Shown here piece by piece: positions 12,169 to 21,959 of a DNA stretch of 48,703 bases. The DNA is from CAZEGI01 sp964512105 (GTDB lineage: Archaea > Altiarchaeota > Altiarchaeia > IMC4 > CAZEGI01): positions 1-48,703 of the forward strand of contig CAZEGI010000005.1 of NCBI GenBank assembly GCA_964512105.1. Reading direction: 5' to 3'. The notes under the pieces are model-generated. The model was not told where the DNA came from. It was given only the letters and a program-made list of their open reading frames with translations, and did not search any database. Within the stretch, counting starts at the first letter, position 1. Each line of letters starts with the position of its first letter. The translations under genes and the position numbers were made by a program.

Positions 12169-12582
12169 ATGGCGAACAAACCGATCCTTGTCACCGCAGC
12201 AATCATCCGGAAAAACGGAAAAATCCTTATCGCCCAAAGAAAAAATTCAAGTAAACTCGAGCCGGGCAAGTGGGAATTCCCAGGCGGTAAGGTAAAATTC
12301 CTTGAGCATCCGGAGGACTGTCTAGTTAGGGAAATAAAGGAAGAACTCGGAATAAACATTTCTGTCGGTAGCATTTTCACAATCAGCTCCCACATCTACA
12401 AAAAAGGGAACAAAAAACACCACATCCTGCTCCTGGCTTTCCTTGCAGGTTACGTGAGTGGAAAATTAAAAAACATCGGCTGCCAGGATTCGAGATGGGT
12501 TTCCCGCACGGAACTGAAAAATTTCGAATTCGCTGAAGCGGACATCGCTGTTGTCAAAAAACTGCTGGGTTCTCTAAAATAA
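12169..12582 (+). CDS. NUDIX hydrolase (MutT-like)
   Basis: A 137-residue NUDIX pyrophosphatase. The Nudix box GX5EX7REUXEEXGU is complete: G-KVKFL-E-HPEDCLV-REIKEELGI at about residues 44-66. The start of the fold, ITAAIIRKNGKILIAQRK-like, and the C-terminal W in DSRWVSRTELKNFEF match MutT/8-oxo-dGTP diphosphatase-like members. It probably cleans up oxidised nucleotides, but substrate assignment within this superfamily is unreliable. The start is the ATG at 12169, after an AT-rich promoter region (AATAATATTATA). Confidence 0.88.
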   Translation: MANKPILVTAAIIRKNGKILIAQRKNSSKLEPGKWEFPGGKVKFLEHPEDCLVREIKEELGINISVGSIFTISSHIYKKGNKKHHILLLAFLAGYVSGKLKNIGCQDSRWVSRTELKNFEFAEADIAVVKKLLGSLK

Positions 12583-12628
12583 AGGGTTGTCTTATTCTTA
12601 ATAACCAATAGTTAATTCAGGTGGTGCA

Positions 12629-15016
12629 ATGAACGCTAAGGGGATTTGCATTTTGGTTTTGTTGCTTCTCTCAGGCACCATTTCCGCATTCTATCCTGCC
12701 CGCGACATTGGCGATGAAGTTTCTGTCAAATACTCATGTTCCGGCGAAAGGTGCATGAACAACACTCTCGCAGTCGACCTGAAGAGCGACGCGTCCATTC
12801 GGAGCGCCCTCTCGGTTCTGCGTCCGTTTCTCGGTTCGCTGGCGGAATACATACCTAACCAAGATCTGAGCAGCAAGGTCACTTACGCACTCGAGCATTC
12901 CTACACGCTCAACTTACCCTCAACTTCCAACGTTTTGCTTAACTCAATAAGTGTCACAGGCACGAACAAAAAACTCAAGCCCGACCTTCCCGACGAGAGG
13001 CTTGGCTATGTGCTCGAGTTTGCCAGCGAACCCCTTGTGACCCATCAATCAAAACACGCGTTGGAAAAAACCGCCGAAGCTTCCGCTGCATATTCCGCAT
13101 CCCTCGCTCAAGAACATGCGCAGGTATTGAGCGCAATAAAAGCCGTTGCCCCGAACGCGAAGGTCACGCACCAATACACCAAAGTTTTCAACGGCGTTTC
13201 CGTTACGGCCAAAGAGAGCGACTTGTCAATCCTCACTTCGCTCGCCGGAGTGAAGCGTATTTATCCGATACAAAAGGTGCATGCCCTGCTGAACGACAGC
13301 GTTCCCTTAATCAACGCGGATGACGCATGGACGCTCCACGACTCCCACGGTTTGAATGTCACGGGCGTGAACAAGACCATAGCAATAATAGACACAGGCA
13401 TAGATTACACGCATCCCGACCTGGGCGCGTGCAGCAGCAACAACATCGTCCACGGAACTCTTGAAAACTATTCCCTGGAGTCCGAGCACCCCTACAACGA
13501 CTCAGCCGACATCAGTTGGACAATAACGCGTCCCGGATACACCAACATCTCGCTCCACTTCAGCAAGATAGACGTCGAGAGCGGGTGGGACTACGTTTCC
13601 ATACTCAACGGCTCAAACCAAACCGTCATCTACTACACCGGCTCCCAGTCCGACCTGTGGACTCCAACCATCCCGGGCAACACCATCACCGTGCGGCTCA
13701 CATCGGATGATAGCATAACCTCCTGGGGTTTTGCGATAGACAGAATACTAAACGGCACCATCGAGTTCGTGTGGAACTGCACGAAGATCATAGGGGGCTA
13801 CGACTTTGTCAACTATGATTCCGACCCCATGGACGACAACGGCCACGGAACGCACTGCGCGGCCATAGCAGCAAGCAACGGAACGCTCCGCGGCGTTGCG
13901 CCTTCCGCAAAATTGTACGCCTATAAAGTCCTGGATTCCAGCGGAAGCGGATACACAAGCGACATCATTGCTGCACTCGATGCCGCTGTGGACCCAAACG
14001 GGGACAACGACACGTCCGACCACGTTGATGTGATAAGCATGAGCCTTGGTGCTTCCGGAACTCCGGACGATGCTCTCTCGCTGGCCACCGACAATACGGT
14101 TGATGCGGGCGTCGTGGTTGTTGCTGCGGCCGGAAACGACGGGCCAGACAACTACTCAATAGGCTGTCCCGGGTGCGCAAGAAAGGCCCTCACGGTGGGA
14201 GCAACCTACAAGAACAACGTTTCCTCAGGCAGGACGCAAACAAAACTTTTTGTGGTGACCGACAACAACACCGAGCTTTGGTCTTTAGGGTTCACATACT
14301 CCAACACCACCCCCGCCGGCGGTTTGGTAAAACAAGTCCTTTATGCCGACATCGGATACGCGGGAAACTTCACTTCGCAGAACTTCACAGACAAAATAGC
14401 TTTGATGCGCCGCGGTGAATTGAACTTCAGCCAAAAGGTTGCCAACGCAGTAGCTGCAGGCGCTGTCGGTGCAATCATATACAACAACGAGCAAGGCAAC
14501 TTTTACGGAACCCTTGACAGCCCCTCCCCCATACCCGCTGTTTCAACCTCAAAGGAAAATGGCACATACCTCCTCAATTTGATTATTGCAAACACAACCC
14601 GCGTGAATCTCACCGTCATCCCCGAACCCGACATCGTCGCGGAATTCAGTTCACGAGGTCCGGCCTTCATATACGACAAGCCCGACGTCATAGCACCCGG
14701 AGTGTTGATATGCGCGGCCCAGTACGCCGACTTCGAGAACGACAGCAAGTGCTTTGATAACAGGCACATCGCGATTTCCGGAACCAGCATGGCCACCCCG
14801 CATGTCGCCGGCGCTGCAGCGCTCATCCTCCAAGCACATCCGGACTGGTCCCCTCTTGAAGTAAAGAGCGCACTTAAGTACACCGCGCGCGACTTCGGTT
14901 TGCCCCGGAACAAGCAGGGCGCGGGTTTAATCGACGTGTACGCCGCAGCGAACCTCACCAAACCGCCGCCCGTGGCTTTGATAATCGACGTGAGAGGTGT
15001 CGTGTATGAATACTAA
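12629..15016 (+). CDS. Secreted subtilisin-like protease with CUB and PA domains
   Basis: S8 serine protease, 795 residues. A signal peptide (about 1-20) and an I9-like propeptide (about 125-215) precede the catalytic domain. The triad is D255 (IAIIDTG), H406 (DNGHGTH) and S720 (SGTSMATPHVAG), with oxyanion N503 (AAGNDGP). Two insertions stand out: a CUB-like beta domain (about 280-375) between D and H, and a PA domain (about 570-660) between the oxyanion and the serine. Many NxS/T sites fit an extracellular, glycosylated protein. There is no C-terminal anchor. The stop overlaps the next lipoprotein gene by 11 nt, and that gene's GAGGTG ribosome binding site lies inside this coding sequence, so the two are probably co-expressed. 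Confidence 0.93.
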   Translation: MNAKGICILVLLLLSGTISAFYPARDIGDEVSVKYSCSGERCMNNTLAVDLKSDASIRSALSVLRPFLGSLAEYIPNQDLSSKVTYALEHSYTLNLPSTSNVLLNSISVTGTNKKLKPDLPDERLGYVLEFASEPLVTHQSKHALEKTAEASAAYSASLAQEHAQVLSAIKAVAPNAKVTHQYTKVFNGVSVTAKESDLSILTSLAGVKRIYPIQKVHALLNDSVPLINADDAWTLHDSHGLNVTGVNKTIAIIDTGIDYTHPDLGACSSNNIVHGTLENYSLESEHPYNDSADISWTITRPGYTNISLHFSKIDVESGWDYVSILNGSNQTVIYYTGSQSDLWTPTIPGNTITVRLTSDDSITSWGFAIDRILNGTIEFVWNCTKIIGGYDFVNYDSDPMDDNGHGTHCAAIAASNGTLRGVAPSAKLYAYKVLDSSGSGYTSDIIAALDAAVDPNGDNDTSDHVDVISMSLGASGTPDDALSLATDNTVDAGVVVVAAAGNDGPDNYSIGCPGCARKALTVGATYKNNVSSGRTQTKLFVVTDNNTELWSLGFTYSNTTPAGGLVKQVLYADIGYAGNFTSQNFTDKIALMRRGELNFSQKVANAVAAGAVGAIIYNNEQGNFYGTLDSPSPIPAVSTSKENGTYLLNLIIANTTRVNLTVIPEPDIVAEFSSRGPAFIYDKPDVIAPGVLICAAQYADFENDSKCFDNRHIAISGTSMATPHVAGAAALILQAHPDWSPLEVKSALKYTARDFGLPRNKQGAGLIDVYAAANLTKPPPVALIIDVRGVVYEY

Positions 15017-17987
15017 GGCGGTCGTTTTTCTGGCAGCGCTGCTCGTGGTGATAACCTCTGGATGCATATCCTATCCCCAGAGAGGCGTCGTGAACGACAC
15101 CGTGAGCATAAACGGAACAGCGTACGCGCGCAACTTTTCCTCCTACATTCTCGAAATCGGCGAAACCTTCAATCCGACCAACTGGTCCTCCATTGGCATC
15201 AACCTCACGGGCGGTGGTCTTGCCATAATCAACCAAAGCGACCTTGGTTTCTGGGACACGCGAAACTACCCGGACGGAGATTACACAATAAAATTGAGCG
15301 TGCGCGACACCAACAACATTTCAAGCGCGGACTATGTCTACCTCTCGGTTAACAACCTTTACATTAGCGATCCGGCATACAACTCCTTCCACCGCTTCGG
15401 CGATGTCATCGAAGTGAAAGGTAAAATTGTAAACAATTTTTTCAGCAACTACACCATACAGCATTCGCCAAGCGGCAGCGAAAACTGGTCCACAGAGGGC
15501 GTGACCCTCGCAAACAACGGAACTATCGCCGTCAACAACGGCACTCTCGGCTTCTGGAACACCTCGGCAGTCAGTCGCTCCGGCTTGCATGACATAAAAC
15601 TTATCGTAAATTACACCACAGGAAAATCAAACACGGAATCCGATTCAGTCATCCTGGACAGCTACCAGCCCGGATGGCCCATCGAACTCTTGGGATGGAT
15701 ATTCAGCTCCCCGACACTCGCAGACGTGGACGGCAACGGAACACAGGAAGTCATCGTTGGAGACTTCATGAGCTATCTTTACATATTCAGGAGTGACGGA
15801 ACGGATTTCTCCGGAGAGTTCCCCCGCGCGCTCATAGGCGATTTATTCTACACCTCCGCCTCCGTCGCGGACCTGGCGAGGGACGGCCACGTCAGCGTGG
15901 TATTTGCGACCGACGCAGGGAGACTCTACGCGCTTCCAACTGACGGGTCATTAGGATGGCTTCAAAAGCTCAACGCTTCAGGCTCCACATATCAAATCGA
16001 ATCAACGCCGGTTATTGCCGACTTCGACGGAGACGGCAACTTCGAGGTTTTCGCAGCAGACGATTACGGATACGTTTACATGTTCCGCCACAACGGAACC
16101 CCATTAGACGGATGGCCCGTGTACGCGGGCACAGGTTACACCATATCGGACACGCCGACCATAGCAGACATAAACAACGACGGCCTCCCTGAAATTGTCC
16201 TTATAGACAACGGGGGTTACCTTTACGCATTCAACCTGAGCGGCCAGATGATTTCGCAGACATGGCCCATCCGCCTTGACTCATACACCATGTACGAATC
16301 ATCGCCCGTTTCCGGAGACCTGGACGGCGACGACATTCCCGAAATCGTATGGGCGGATTATAACTCCAGAGTCCATGCAATAAACGGCGACGGCAGCAAC
16401 GTCTCCGGATGGCCCATAAACATATACCCAAGCTTCGTAGATTACTCCACCCCCGCTTTGGCCGACCTGAACAACAACGGGAAGCTCGAGGTTGTCGTGG
16501 CATCCTACGACGGCCTAATCTTCGTCATAAACTCCAGCGGTTCAATTCTTCCGGGCTGGCCCGTGAACCTGAGCGATTCCTTCCAGTCATCACCCGTCAT
16601 CGGAGACATAGACGGCGACGGAAGCATGGAAATCATCGTTGGAAGCACAAGCGGATGGCTCTACGCCCTAAACGAAAACGGCAGCAACGTCTCCGGATGG
16701 CCAAAGTACGTGTACGACGAAATATACTTCGCCCCGGCAATAGGCGACCTCGAAGGCGACGGCGATACCGAGGTCGTTGCTTGCGGGAGATACAACTCCC
16801 TAGTCTTCGTATGGGACACCAACGCGCCATACAACGCAAGCAGCGTCCCATGGTCCATGTTCATGCGCGACGCCCAGCACACCGGCGCAGTCCCGCTCCC
16901 AAGTCCCGAAGTCACCCTCCTTTCCCCGGCCGACAACGCCATCACCCACCCCGGCATTCTCACCTTCTCATACAGCGTTTCAAGCAACGTGTCCATCGCA
17001 AACTGCTCCCTCTACACAAACGTATCCGGAGCATGGAGCATAAACCAAACCAACACAAACATCGTCCAAGGAACCAACAACTTCACCCTGAACATAAGCA
17101 CCAACGGCACCTTCCGCTGGAACGTGAAGTGCACAAACACGGCCAAGAGGTTCGGGTTCGCAAGCAAAAACTGGGTCTTCACCATAAGCTCCGACCCTGC
17201 ATACATGCCCCCTGTTTTTTCCTCCGTTTCAGCCGAAAACATAACCGGCGAATCCGCAGTCCTGAAGTGGGGAACGGAAACCCCGACCAACGCCACAGTC
17301 CAATACGGAACCACCCGAAACTACTCCACCACCCTTTCCGTAAACGAAACCGCCCTGAACCACACCCTCGCGCTTTCCGGCCTTCCCGAAAACACCCGCA
17401 TTTACTACAAAATAAACGCTTCAAACAACCTGAGCCTCACCACCCCATACGAGGGCAACTTTTCAACCGCCCTCGTGTTCCGCTCAACCTTCAACGCAAG
17501 CGCAAACGAAACCGTAGTGGTAAACGATTCCGCAACGAATCTCTCTGTATCCATACTCCCAAACACCTCCGTAACGAACGCAACCATCACCATCCTCCGG
17601 TTCAGCGAGAACCCAACCGGAGTCCCGTTCGCAATCCCGGGCTTGAACATATTCTTCCAAATCGAAGCATCGAGTGAGCTTGCAAGTTCGCTTTCATCCA
17701 CGCTCTTCTCATTCCACTACACGGACGCAGAACTCAATGCAAGCGGTCTGAACGAAAGTTCCCTGGTGTTCTACCACTTCAACGAAACTGAGCGCGAGTG
17801 GCAGAAACTAAACGCAAGCGCCATGCCATGGGTCCTTGCAACCGGTGTTAATGCAGAAGAAAACCTCGTCTGGGTAAACGTCACCCATTTCAGCATCTAC
17901 ACAGTGGGCGGCACAAGTATTTTCGAGACAACAACACTTCCAATACGCATTGGTTGGAATTTGATTTCGATATCATTGGTGATTTGA
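15006..17987 (+). CDS. Large beta-propeller (FG-GAP/VCBS) lipoprotein, C-terminus cut short
   Basis: A 993-residue surface protein. Lipobox-like signal LLVVITSGC places Cys near residue 18. After an Ig-like N-terminal part, eight FG-GAP/VCBS-type blades (about 215-620) repeat the pattern ADxDGDGxxEVVVG with calcium-binding Asp residues (DVDGNG, DFDGDG, DINNDG, DIDGDG and others); together they would form a propeller. Fibronectin III-like and Ig-like domains follow. The end reads TTTLPIRIGWNLISISLVI and stops; GWNLISI normally opens a C-terminal module of archaeal surface proteins, so about 80-120 residues appear to be missing. The start is ATG 15006, with GAGGTG at 14992-14997. Confidence 0.88.
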   Translation: MNTKAVVFLAALLVVITSGCISYPQRGVVNDTVSINGTAYARNFSSYILEIGETFNPTNWSSIGINLTGGGLAIINQSDLGFWDTRNYPDGDYTIKLSVRDTNNISSADYVYLSVNNLYISDPAYNSFHRFGDVIEVKGKIVNNFFSNYTIQHSPSGSENWSTEGVTLANNGTIAVNNGTLGFWNTSAVSRSGLHDIKLIVNYTTGKSNTESDSVILDSYQPGWPIELLGWIFSSPTLADVDGNGTQEVIVGDFMSYLYIFRSDGTDFSGEFPRALIGDLFYTSASVADLARDGHVSVVFATDAGRLYALPTDGSLGWLQKLNASGSTYQIESTPVIADFDGDGNFEVFAADDYGYVYMFRHNGTPLDGWPVYAGTGYTISDTPTIADINNDGLPEIVLIDNGGYLYAFNLSGQMISQTWPIRLDSYTMYESSPVSGDLDGDDIPEIVWADYNSRVHAINGDGSNVSGWPINIYPSFVDYSTPALADLNNNGKLEVVVASYDGLIFVINSSGSILPGWPVNLSDSFQSSPVIGDIDGDGSMEIIVGSTSGWLYALNENGSNVSGWPKYVYDEIYFAPAIGDLEGDGDTEVVACGRYNSLVFVWDTNAPYNASSVPWSMFMRDAQHTGAVPLPSPEVTLLSPADNAITHPGILTFSYSVSSNVSIANCSLYTNVSGAWSINQTNTNIVQGTNNFTLNISTNGTFRWNVKCTNTAKRFGFASKNWVFTISSDPAYMPPVFSSVSAENITGESAVLKWGTETPTNATVQYGTTRNYSTTLSVNETALNHTLALSGLPENTRIYYKINASNNLSLTTPYEGNFSTALVFRSTFNASANETVVVNDSATNLSVSILPNTSVTNATITILRFSENPTGVPFAIPGLNIFFQIEASSELASSLSSTLFSFHYTDAELNASGLNESSLVFYHFNETEREWQKLNASAMPWVLATGVNAEENLVWVNVTHFSIYTVGGTSIFETTTLPIRIGWNLISISLVI

Positions 17988-18020
17988 TATACCTTTAGAC
18001 AAAACAACTAAAAACGAAAG

Positions 18021-18030
18021 CTTTTTATAC
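18021..18030 (+). promoter_or_regulatory. TATA box of the Lrp-surface protein operon
   Basis: CTTTTTATAC is centred about 29 bp before ATG 18056, which predicts a leaderless or nearly leaderless transcript. A second A/T element, ATTATATATAAAA, abuts the start codon. Confidence 0.6.
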
Positions 18031-18055
18031 TAGTGTTCCATAATTATATATAAAA

Positions 18056-18565
18056 ATGAAACAAAGTTTCATAAATTTATCTAAATCTGAGACAAAGTTT
18101 TTGATAGCTCTTCTCGAAGATGGTAATAAAAGCGATGCTCAGATATCCCGAGAAATAAAGATAAGTAAAGCAACTGCAGGTAGAATACGGAAAAAACTAT
18201 TCGATGATGAGATAATAACCGATTTTCTACCAATAGTCAATCTTGAAAATTTTGGCATAAACCTCTTTGTTGTTGTCATGTTCCAATGGAACAACAGCGA
18301 TGATGAACAATTACTTAAAGGGTTAGAGAAAGATCCACATGTAGTCTACCTTGCTACAGGAGATAGCTCCAATGGTTTAACACACGTAATGATGTTCGGA
18401 TTCTTTGATATGTCAGAGTACCACACTTATCTTAAAAAATTCCGAAGCAAATACACTCATGAAATTAGCAACATAAATGCCTTTTTTATACCATCCGAAA
18501 AAATAATCAAACAAGACTATACTGGTTTGATAAGCCATTATATCAAAAAGAGGGTTGAAAAATGA
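18056..18565 (+). CDS. Lrp/AsnC-like winged-helix regulator
   Basis: A 169-residue DNA-binding regulator. The N-terminal winged helix (about 8-55) contains ETKFLIALLEDGNKSDAQIS and KATAGRIRKKLFDDEII. The C-terminal part (about 65-160) is a RAM/ACT-like alpha-beta domain (FVVVMFQWNN, VVYLATGDSSNGLTHVMMFGFF). It resembles Lrp/AsnC proteins but is divergent. Its stop overlaps the start of the next gene (ATGA), so it is in one operon with the cysteine-rich surface protein and may control it. Base composition is clearly more AT-rich than the genes before it. Confidence 0.8.
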   Translation: MKQSFINLSKSETKFLIALLEDGNKSDAQISREIKISKATAGRIRKKLFDDEIITDFLPIVNLENFGINLFVVVMFQWNNSDDEQLLKGLEKDPHVVYLATGDSSNGLTHVMMFGFFDMSEYHTYLKKFRSKYTHEISNINAFFIPSEKIIKQDYTGLISHYIKKRVEK

Positions 18566-20789
18566 AATATACAAAAATTTCTGGAGTATTGTTTATTCTA
18601 TCCTTGTTTTCTTTAACTGTCAGTGCCGCAGATTTTAGTATAAGTCTTAGTAAAAGTTGTGGAACTTGTTGTGTTGAACAAAAGCGAATGAGTTTGACAG
18701 TTGATATTACTGCACAAAATAATATTGTGGGTGTTACTAAAGTGAGTTTTATAGTGGGTGGAACAACTTACGCTACAACTACAGGGAATAATAGACCACT
18801 TACTACAGGTCAAAAAGAAACATATACTCTATCAGATATCATAATTCCGTCACCTACCTCAGGTACACATAAAAGAGACATCCAAATTAAGTTAGAATAC
18901 GACAAGAAATTTTTAATCGTATATCCAACTTCGCAAACTGAAACTTTTGAAATGAATGATATATACACGCAGAGTGAACATCAGTGTGACACTAGTAACG
19001 ATTGTGCACCAACTAAAAAATGTGTCATCAGTGGTTGTTCATCGAATTGCCAAGAAATAGGCCAACCAACTAGATGCGGTAGTATAATCGACCATGAGTG
19101 GGTTCCACAATGTACAAGTGATGCTCAATGTATAGATGATAAATATTGCTCTAATTCATGCTGCGAGACTGTTCTAGCTCAGGGAACTTGTGGTTACATC
19201 TCAAATCATAAATGGAATCCATATGATTGTTGTATTGATCCTGATTGTCCAGCTGGCAAGAAATGTTCAGCACACAAATGTGTTGAGAAGCCTATAGAAG
19301 TTAGCTTGACTTTGTCACCAACAACTTTGAGTTTATATCGTGGTCAATCTACAGACGTTACGGGCACAATAGGAAATACTGGTGAAATTGATACAAGTTG
19401 TTCCTACGTTGGAGCCGATAATCCTCCAGTAAGTTTAGGAGATCTTAAGATTGGCAGTAGCAAAACCTTTACTGAGAAAATTACTGCACCTACAACTGGG
19501 GAAGGCACATATTCTTATACAATAACAGTGACTTGTAAAGATACATCCGGTAGAGAAGTCACTAAATCCTCTAGCGTTTCAGTTACATATAAATCCCATC
19601 CAGCAATGGATAAAATCAACTCCGCCAAGGGCAAGGTTAATGAGGCAGAAAATTGGGTTGAAAGAGCAGAAGCAAAAATAACAGAAGCGACAGAATTGCT
19701 CTCAAATATCTCAATGGGGGATAAAAAATGGGAAGATGGCACAGAGATTGGAATGACTGCGATAGATGCGAGAGCAAGTGTAGATTCTGCAAAATCGACA
19801 GTAAAAGATGCAAAGAAATATCTGGATGACGCAAACACCAACTTTGACAGTAAAGATTATGATCTGGCTGAGCAGAATGCTCAAACGGCAGATAGCAGAG
19901 CATCAACAGCATATCAAAGCGCCTTCACTGCGTACAACTCGTTATATACAATCCTAGAGAAGGCAAAGGTGGCTTCAAATGAGATGATTGTTGCAAGCAA
20001 CGAAGTAGGGAAAGTCAATGATGTATACAACAATCTTTACAATGTTTTAAAGCTACCGAAAAGTACACTAACTTAGCCACAGTTAAGAACCAGATAAATA
20101 CCGAAAAATCCAAGGTTGATGAAGCAAGGGATTATTACTCAAAGGCACAAAATAAGTTCAGTACTGGTTATTATACTGAAGCAGTTAGTGAAGCGAATTC
20201 TGCGAGAGATGTGGCCGCCAGTACAAATAACAGATTAGATAGAATAGTAAGTGGCTTCAATGAAGTTCTAGTGGATGTTATGGACAAGAGTTACAACGAT
20301 GCTACAACAAAATTGGAGACAACAAGGACTAAGGTAAATGAAGCAACTAAGAACTATGGTGCAGATGTAACAGAGATAATCACAGCACAGAGTGCGTTTA
20401 CAAACGCCGAGATCTGCCTAAAAGATGCAAGCAAGATAATTTCAGAGGCAAAGGCCACAACAGATGTAACAGAATTCCTAAAGAAGTCTGCTAACGCATT
20501 TGAAAAGATTGATGAGTTCAATGCCAAGGTCAAGAATGTTGAAGACAACATTGAATCTGCTAGCAAAAACAGATTAACGACCATAGTAGGTGCTGCAGCG
20601 TCAGTTCTAGTTGTTGGTGGCGGAGGGTTTCTCTACTATCGAAAGAAGAAAAGGTCGAATGAGGAGAAAGTCGAAAAAGTTAGAGAAGAAAAGCCAGAAA
20701 AACCTTCGAAGAAGTTTTGCAAGAAATGTGGTAAGGAGATTGACCCCAATGCAAACTTCTGTGACGGATGTGGAACAAAAGTAAAGTAG
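18562..20789 (+). pseudogene. Cys-rich surface/membrane protein, split by a -1 frameshift
   Basis: Two frames form one protein of about 742 residues. Frame one (18562-20076) has a signal peptide (ISGVLFILSLFSLTVSAA), a beta domain, a disulfide-rich block with about 25 cysteines (about 130-235), a CARDB-like domain (about 240-340) and a coiled coil, then stops after LYNVLKLPKSTLT. The -1 frame continues the same coiled coil from about 20052 (ATEKYTNLATVKNQ) to a transmembrane helix (TIVGAAASVLVVGGGGFLYY) and a C-terminal zinc ribbon (FCKKCGKEIDPNANFCDGCG) ending at 20789. The junction holds T_TTA_AAG (20046-20052), a classic -1 slippery heptamer. It may be programmed, a mutation, or a lost T in a T-run. 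I list it as a pseudogene only for lack of a better type. Confidence 0.75.
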
Positions 20790-20794
20790 GAGAG

Positions 20795-21340
20795 ATGGCA
20801 CTAGAAATCTTATTAGTAACCTGCTTCTTAACCCTTGTGGTTTTTTGGTTGGGAGACCTTTATCTAACAAAGGAGACCACAAAAAGGGTCGGAAGCTTAG
20901 CGGAGATGAACCCTGCCTTAAGGGCGATACTTAAGCTAAGGCGAAAGTTTATTTGGACATTTAAGGGGACTGAAATAATCATTTTTTCTTATCTTCTATT
21001 TAAACTCAGTCAGCTAGATGAGGTAAAGACCTTCTCGGTTCTATTACTAGCTATTTTATACTATATACTGGTTGTTTCAACTGGGATAATCGCATATATC
21101 AAAGCAGTTGGTTATTCAACGCCAATAGTTGCACTATTCATTACAATATCTTTGTTAATGCTCATATTCATGAGCATGAGTTACAAGGAGTATCAAAATA
21201 GGGTTACGATTTCAAATGAACTCATGGATTGTAGCAGCAGATACTCATACCTTTATGCTACCTGTCCACAGAAGGAGCAACCTCAAGTAATAGGGTCAGA
21301 GTTTGACAAGTATGGGCTAAACATAACGATACCAAAGTGA
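20795..21340 (+). CDS. Four-helix membrane protein
   Basis: A 181-residue integral membrane protein starting at ATG 20795, 5 nt after the preceding stop and preceded by GGAGAG. Hydrophobic segments lie at about 4-22, 58-75, 84-104 and 112-133, followed by a polar C-terminal tail with two cysteines. No known motif. The tight spacing places it in the same operon as the Lrp-like regulator and the Cys-rich surface protein, so it may act with that protein at the membrane; this is inference from position only. Confidence 0.75.
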   Translation: MALEILLVTCFLTLVVFWLGDLYLTKETTKRVGSLAEMNPALRAILKLRRKFIWTFKGTEIIIFSYLLFKLSQLDEVKTFSVLLLAILYYILVVSTGIIAYIKAVGYSTPIVALFITISLLMLIFMSMSYKEYQNRVTISNELMDCSSRYSYLYATCPQKEQPQVIGSEFDKYGLNITIPK

Positions 21341-21374
21341 AGTATTTAGGATATCCTCAACTTTTTTATCCAAA

Positions 21375-21414
21375 CTTGCTCCTTTTTGAGTTGTTTTCAG
21401 AATAAAGGAGCAAG
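21375..21414 (+). terminator. Inverted repeat after the surface-protein operon
   Basis: CTTGCTCCTTT (21375-21385) and AAAGGAGCAAG (21404-21414) form a perfect 11-bp stem with an 18-nt loop, about 35 bp after the last stop. T-runs occur at 21362-21367 and 21383-21387. It may be a terminator or a regulator binding site. The rest of 21341-21728 contains no gene, only the duplicated Hsp20 leader and a promoter. Confidence 0.4.
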
Positions 21415-21432
21415 CTCGTTAAAACCATCACC

Positions 21433-21532
21433 TTTTTAAACCCATCTTCCAATATATACACTCGTATATACATCCAAACCCATTGAAAATCACAACGGGT
21501 TTGATTGCGTATTCGGAGGCGGTTTTGATGGA
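21433..21532 (+). repeat. Direct repeat, copy 1: orphan Hsp20 promoter/leader
   Basis: A near copy of the hsp20 promoter and leader (22923-23022), exactly 1490 bp upstream. From 21471 to the ATG at 21528, 5 of about 62 positions differ; the A/T box before it is shifted by a base or two. The ribosome binding site CGGAGGCGG and start codon are kept, but the frame reads MENVGTGFA and stops, so no Hsp20 follows. Confidence 0.9.
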
Positions 21533-21677
21533 AAATGTTGGAACTGGGTTTGCCTAAAAAGTAGCTGATTTTGAGGACTTTTTGTTCAGGTGCAATCTAC
21601 CTAAAAAACGCTCTTTAAGCATCATTTCCCCCAAACATCGAAGCATTTAAGTTAATCAACACCCATATCGATGAATA

Positions 21678-21689
21678 TTTTATATATAG
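21678..21689 (+). promoter_or_regulatory. TATA box of the CHAT-like cassette
   Basis: TTTTATATATAG lies about 45 bp before ATG 21729 and gives a short leader holding the ribosome binding site GGAGGTGG (21719-21726). The AGGTGGTT-ATGGACCC start context resembles that of hsp20 (AGGTGGTTTCAATGGACCC). Confidence 0.6.
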
Positions 21690-21728
21690 GTTTATATGGA
21701 AAATATCTAATTAATGATGGAGGTGGTT

Positions 21729-21959
21729 ATGGACCCCCCTAATTATGAAGATTTAAAAGCTAGATTCCTAAAGCTTTATGCAAACATACCTACCCCTCTA
21801 AGAGATGAGATTATTGCTGTTGTGGGGGATGAAACCTTCACATGGGCATCGGCAAAAGTTGAGATACAACATGATGGTGACCCAAAACATAAAAAAAATT
21901 CAGAGGGGATCCTAAAACAATTACTAGATATCGGGGTTTTAAAAGATGACAGAGTATAA
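21729..21959 (+). CDS. Small cassette protein A (CHAT-associated)
   Basis: A 76-residue protein starting at ATG 21729, chosen because GGAGGTGG sits right before it (upstream ATGs at 21714 and 21717 are possible). Visible core: FLKLYANIPTPLRDEIIAVV, then ETFTWASAKVEIQ and a C-terminal EGILKQLLDIGVL. It has no Cys and no membrane segment and looks like a compact alpha-beta fold. From memory, small archaeal proteins with this LRDEIIAVV...W..A..EI pattern occur near CHAT-like peptidases; I cannot verify that here. It overlaps gene B by 14 nt. Confidence 0.75.
   Translation: MDPPNYEDLKARFLKLYANIPTPLRDEIIAVVGDETFTWASAKVEIQHDGDPKHKKNSEGILKQLLDIGVLKDDRV

Noticed and set aside
16409..17677. A 422-codon Arg/His/Pro-rich open frame within the propeller lipoprotein gene
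   Set aside because: Composition is typical of an out-of-frame reading of a codon-biased repeat gene; the FG-GAP frame is the real one.
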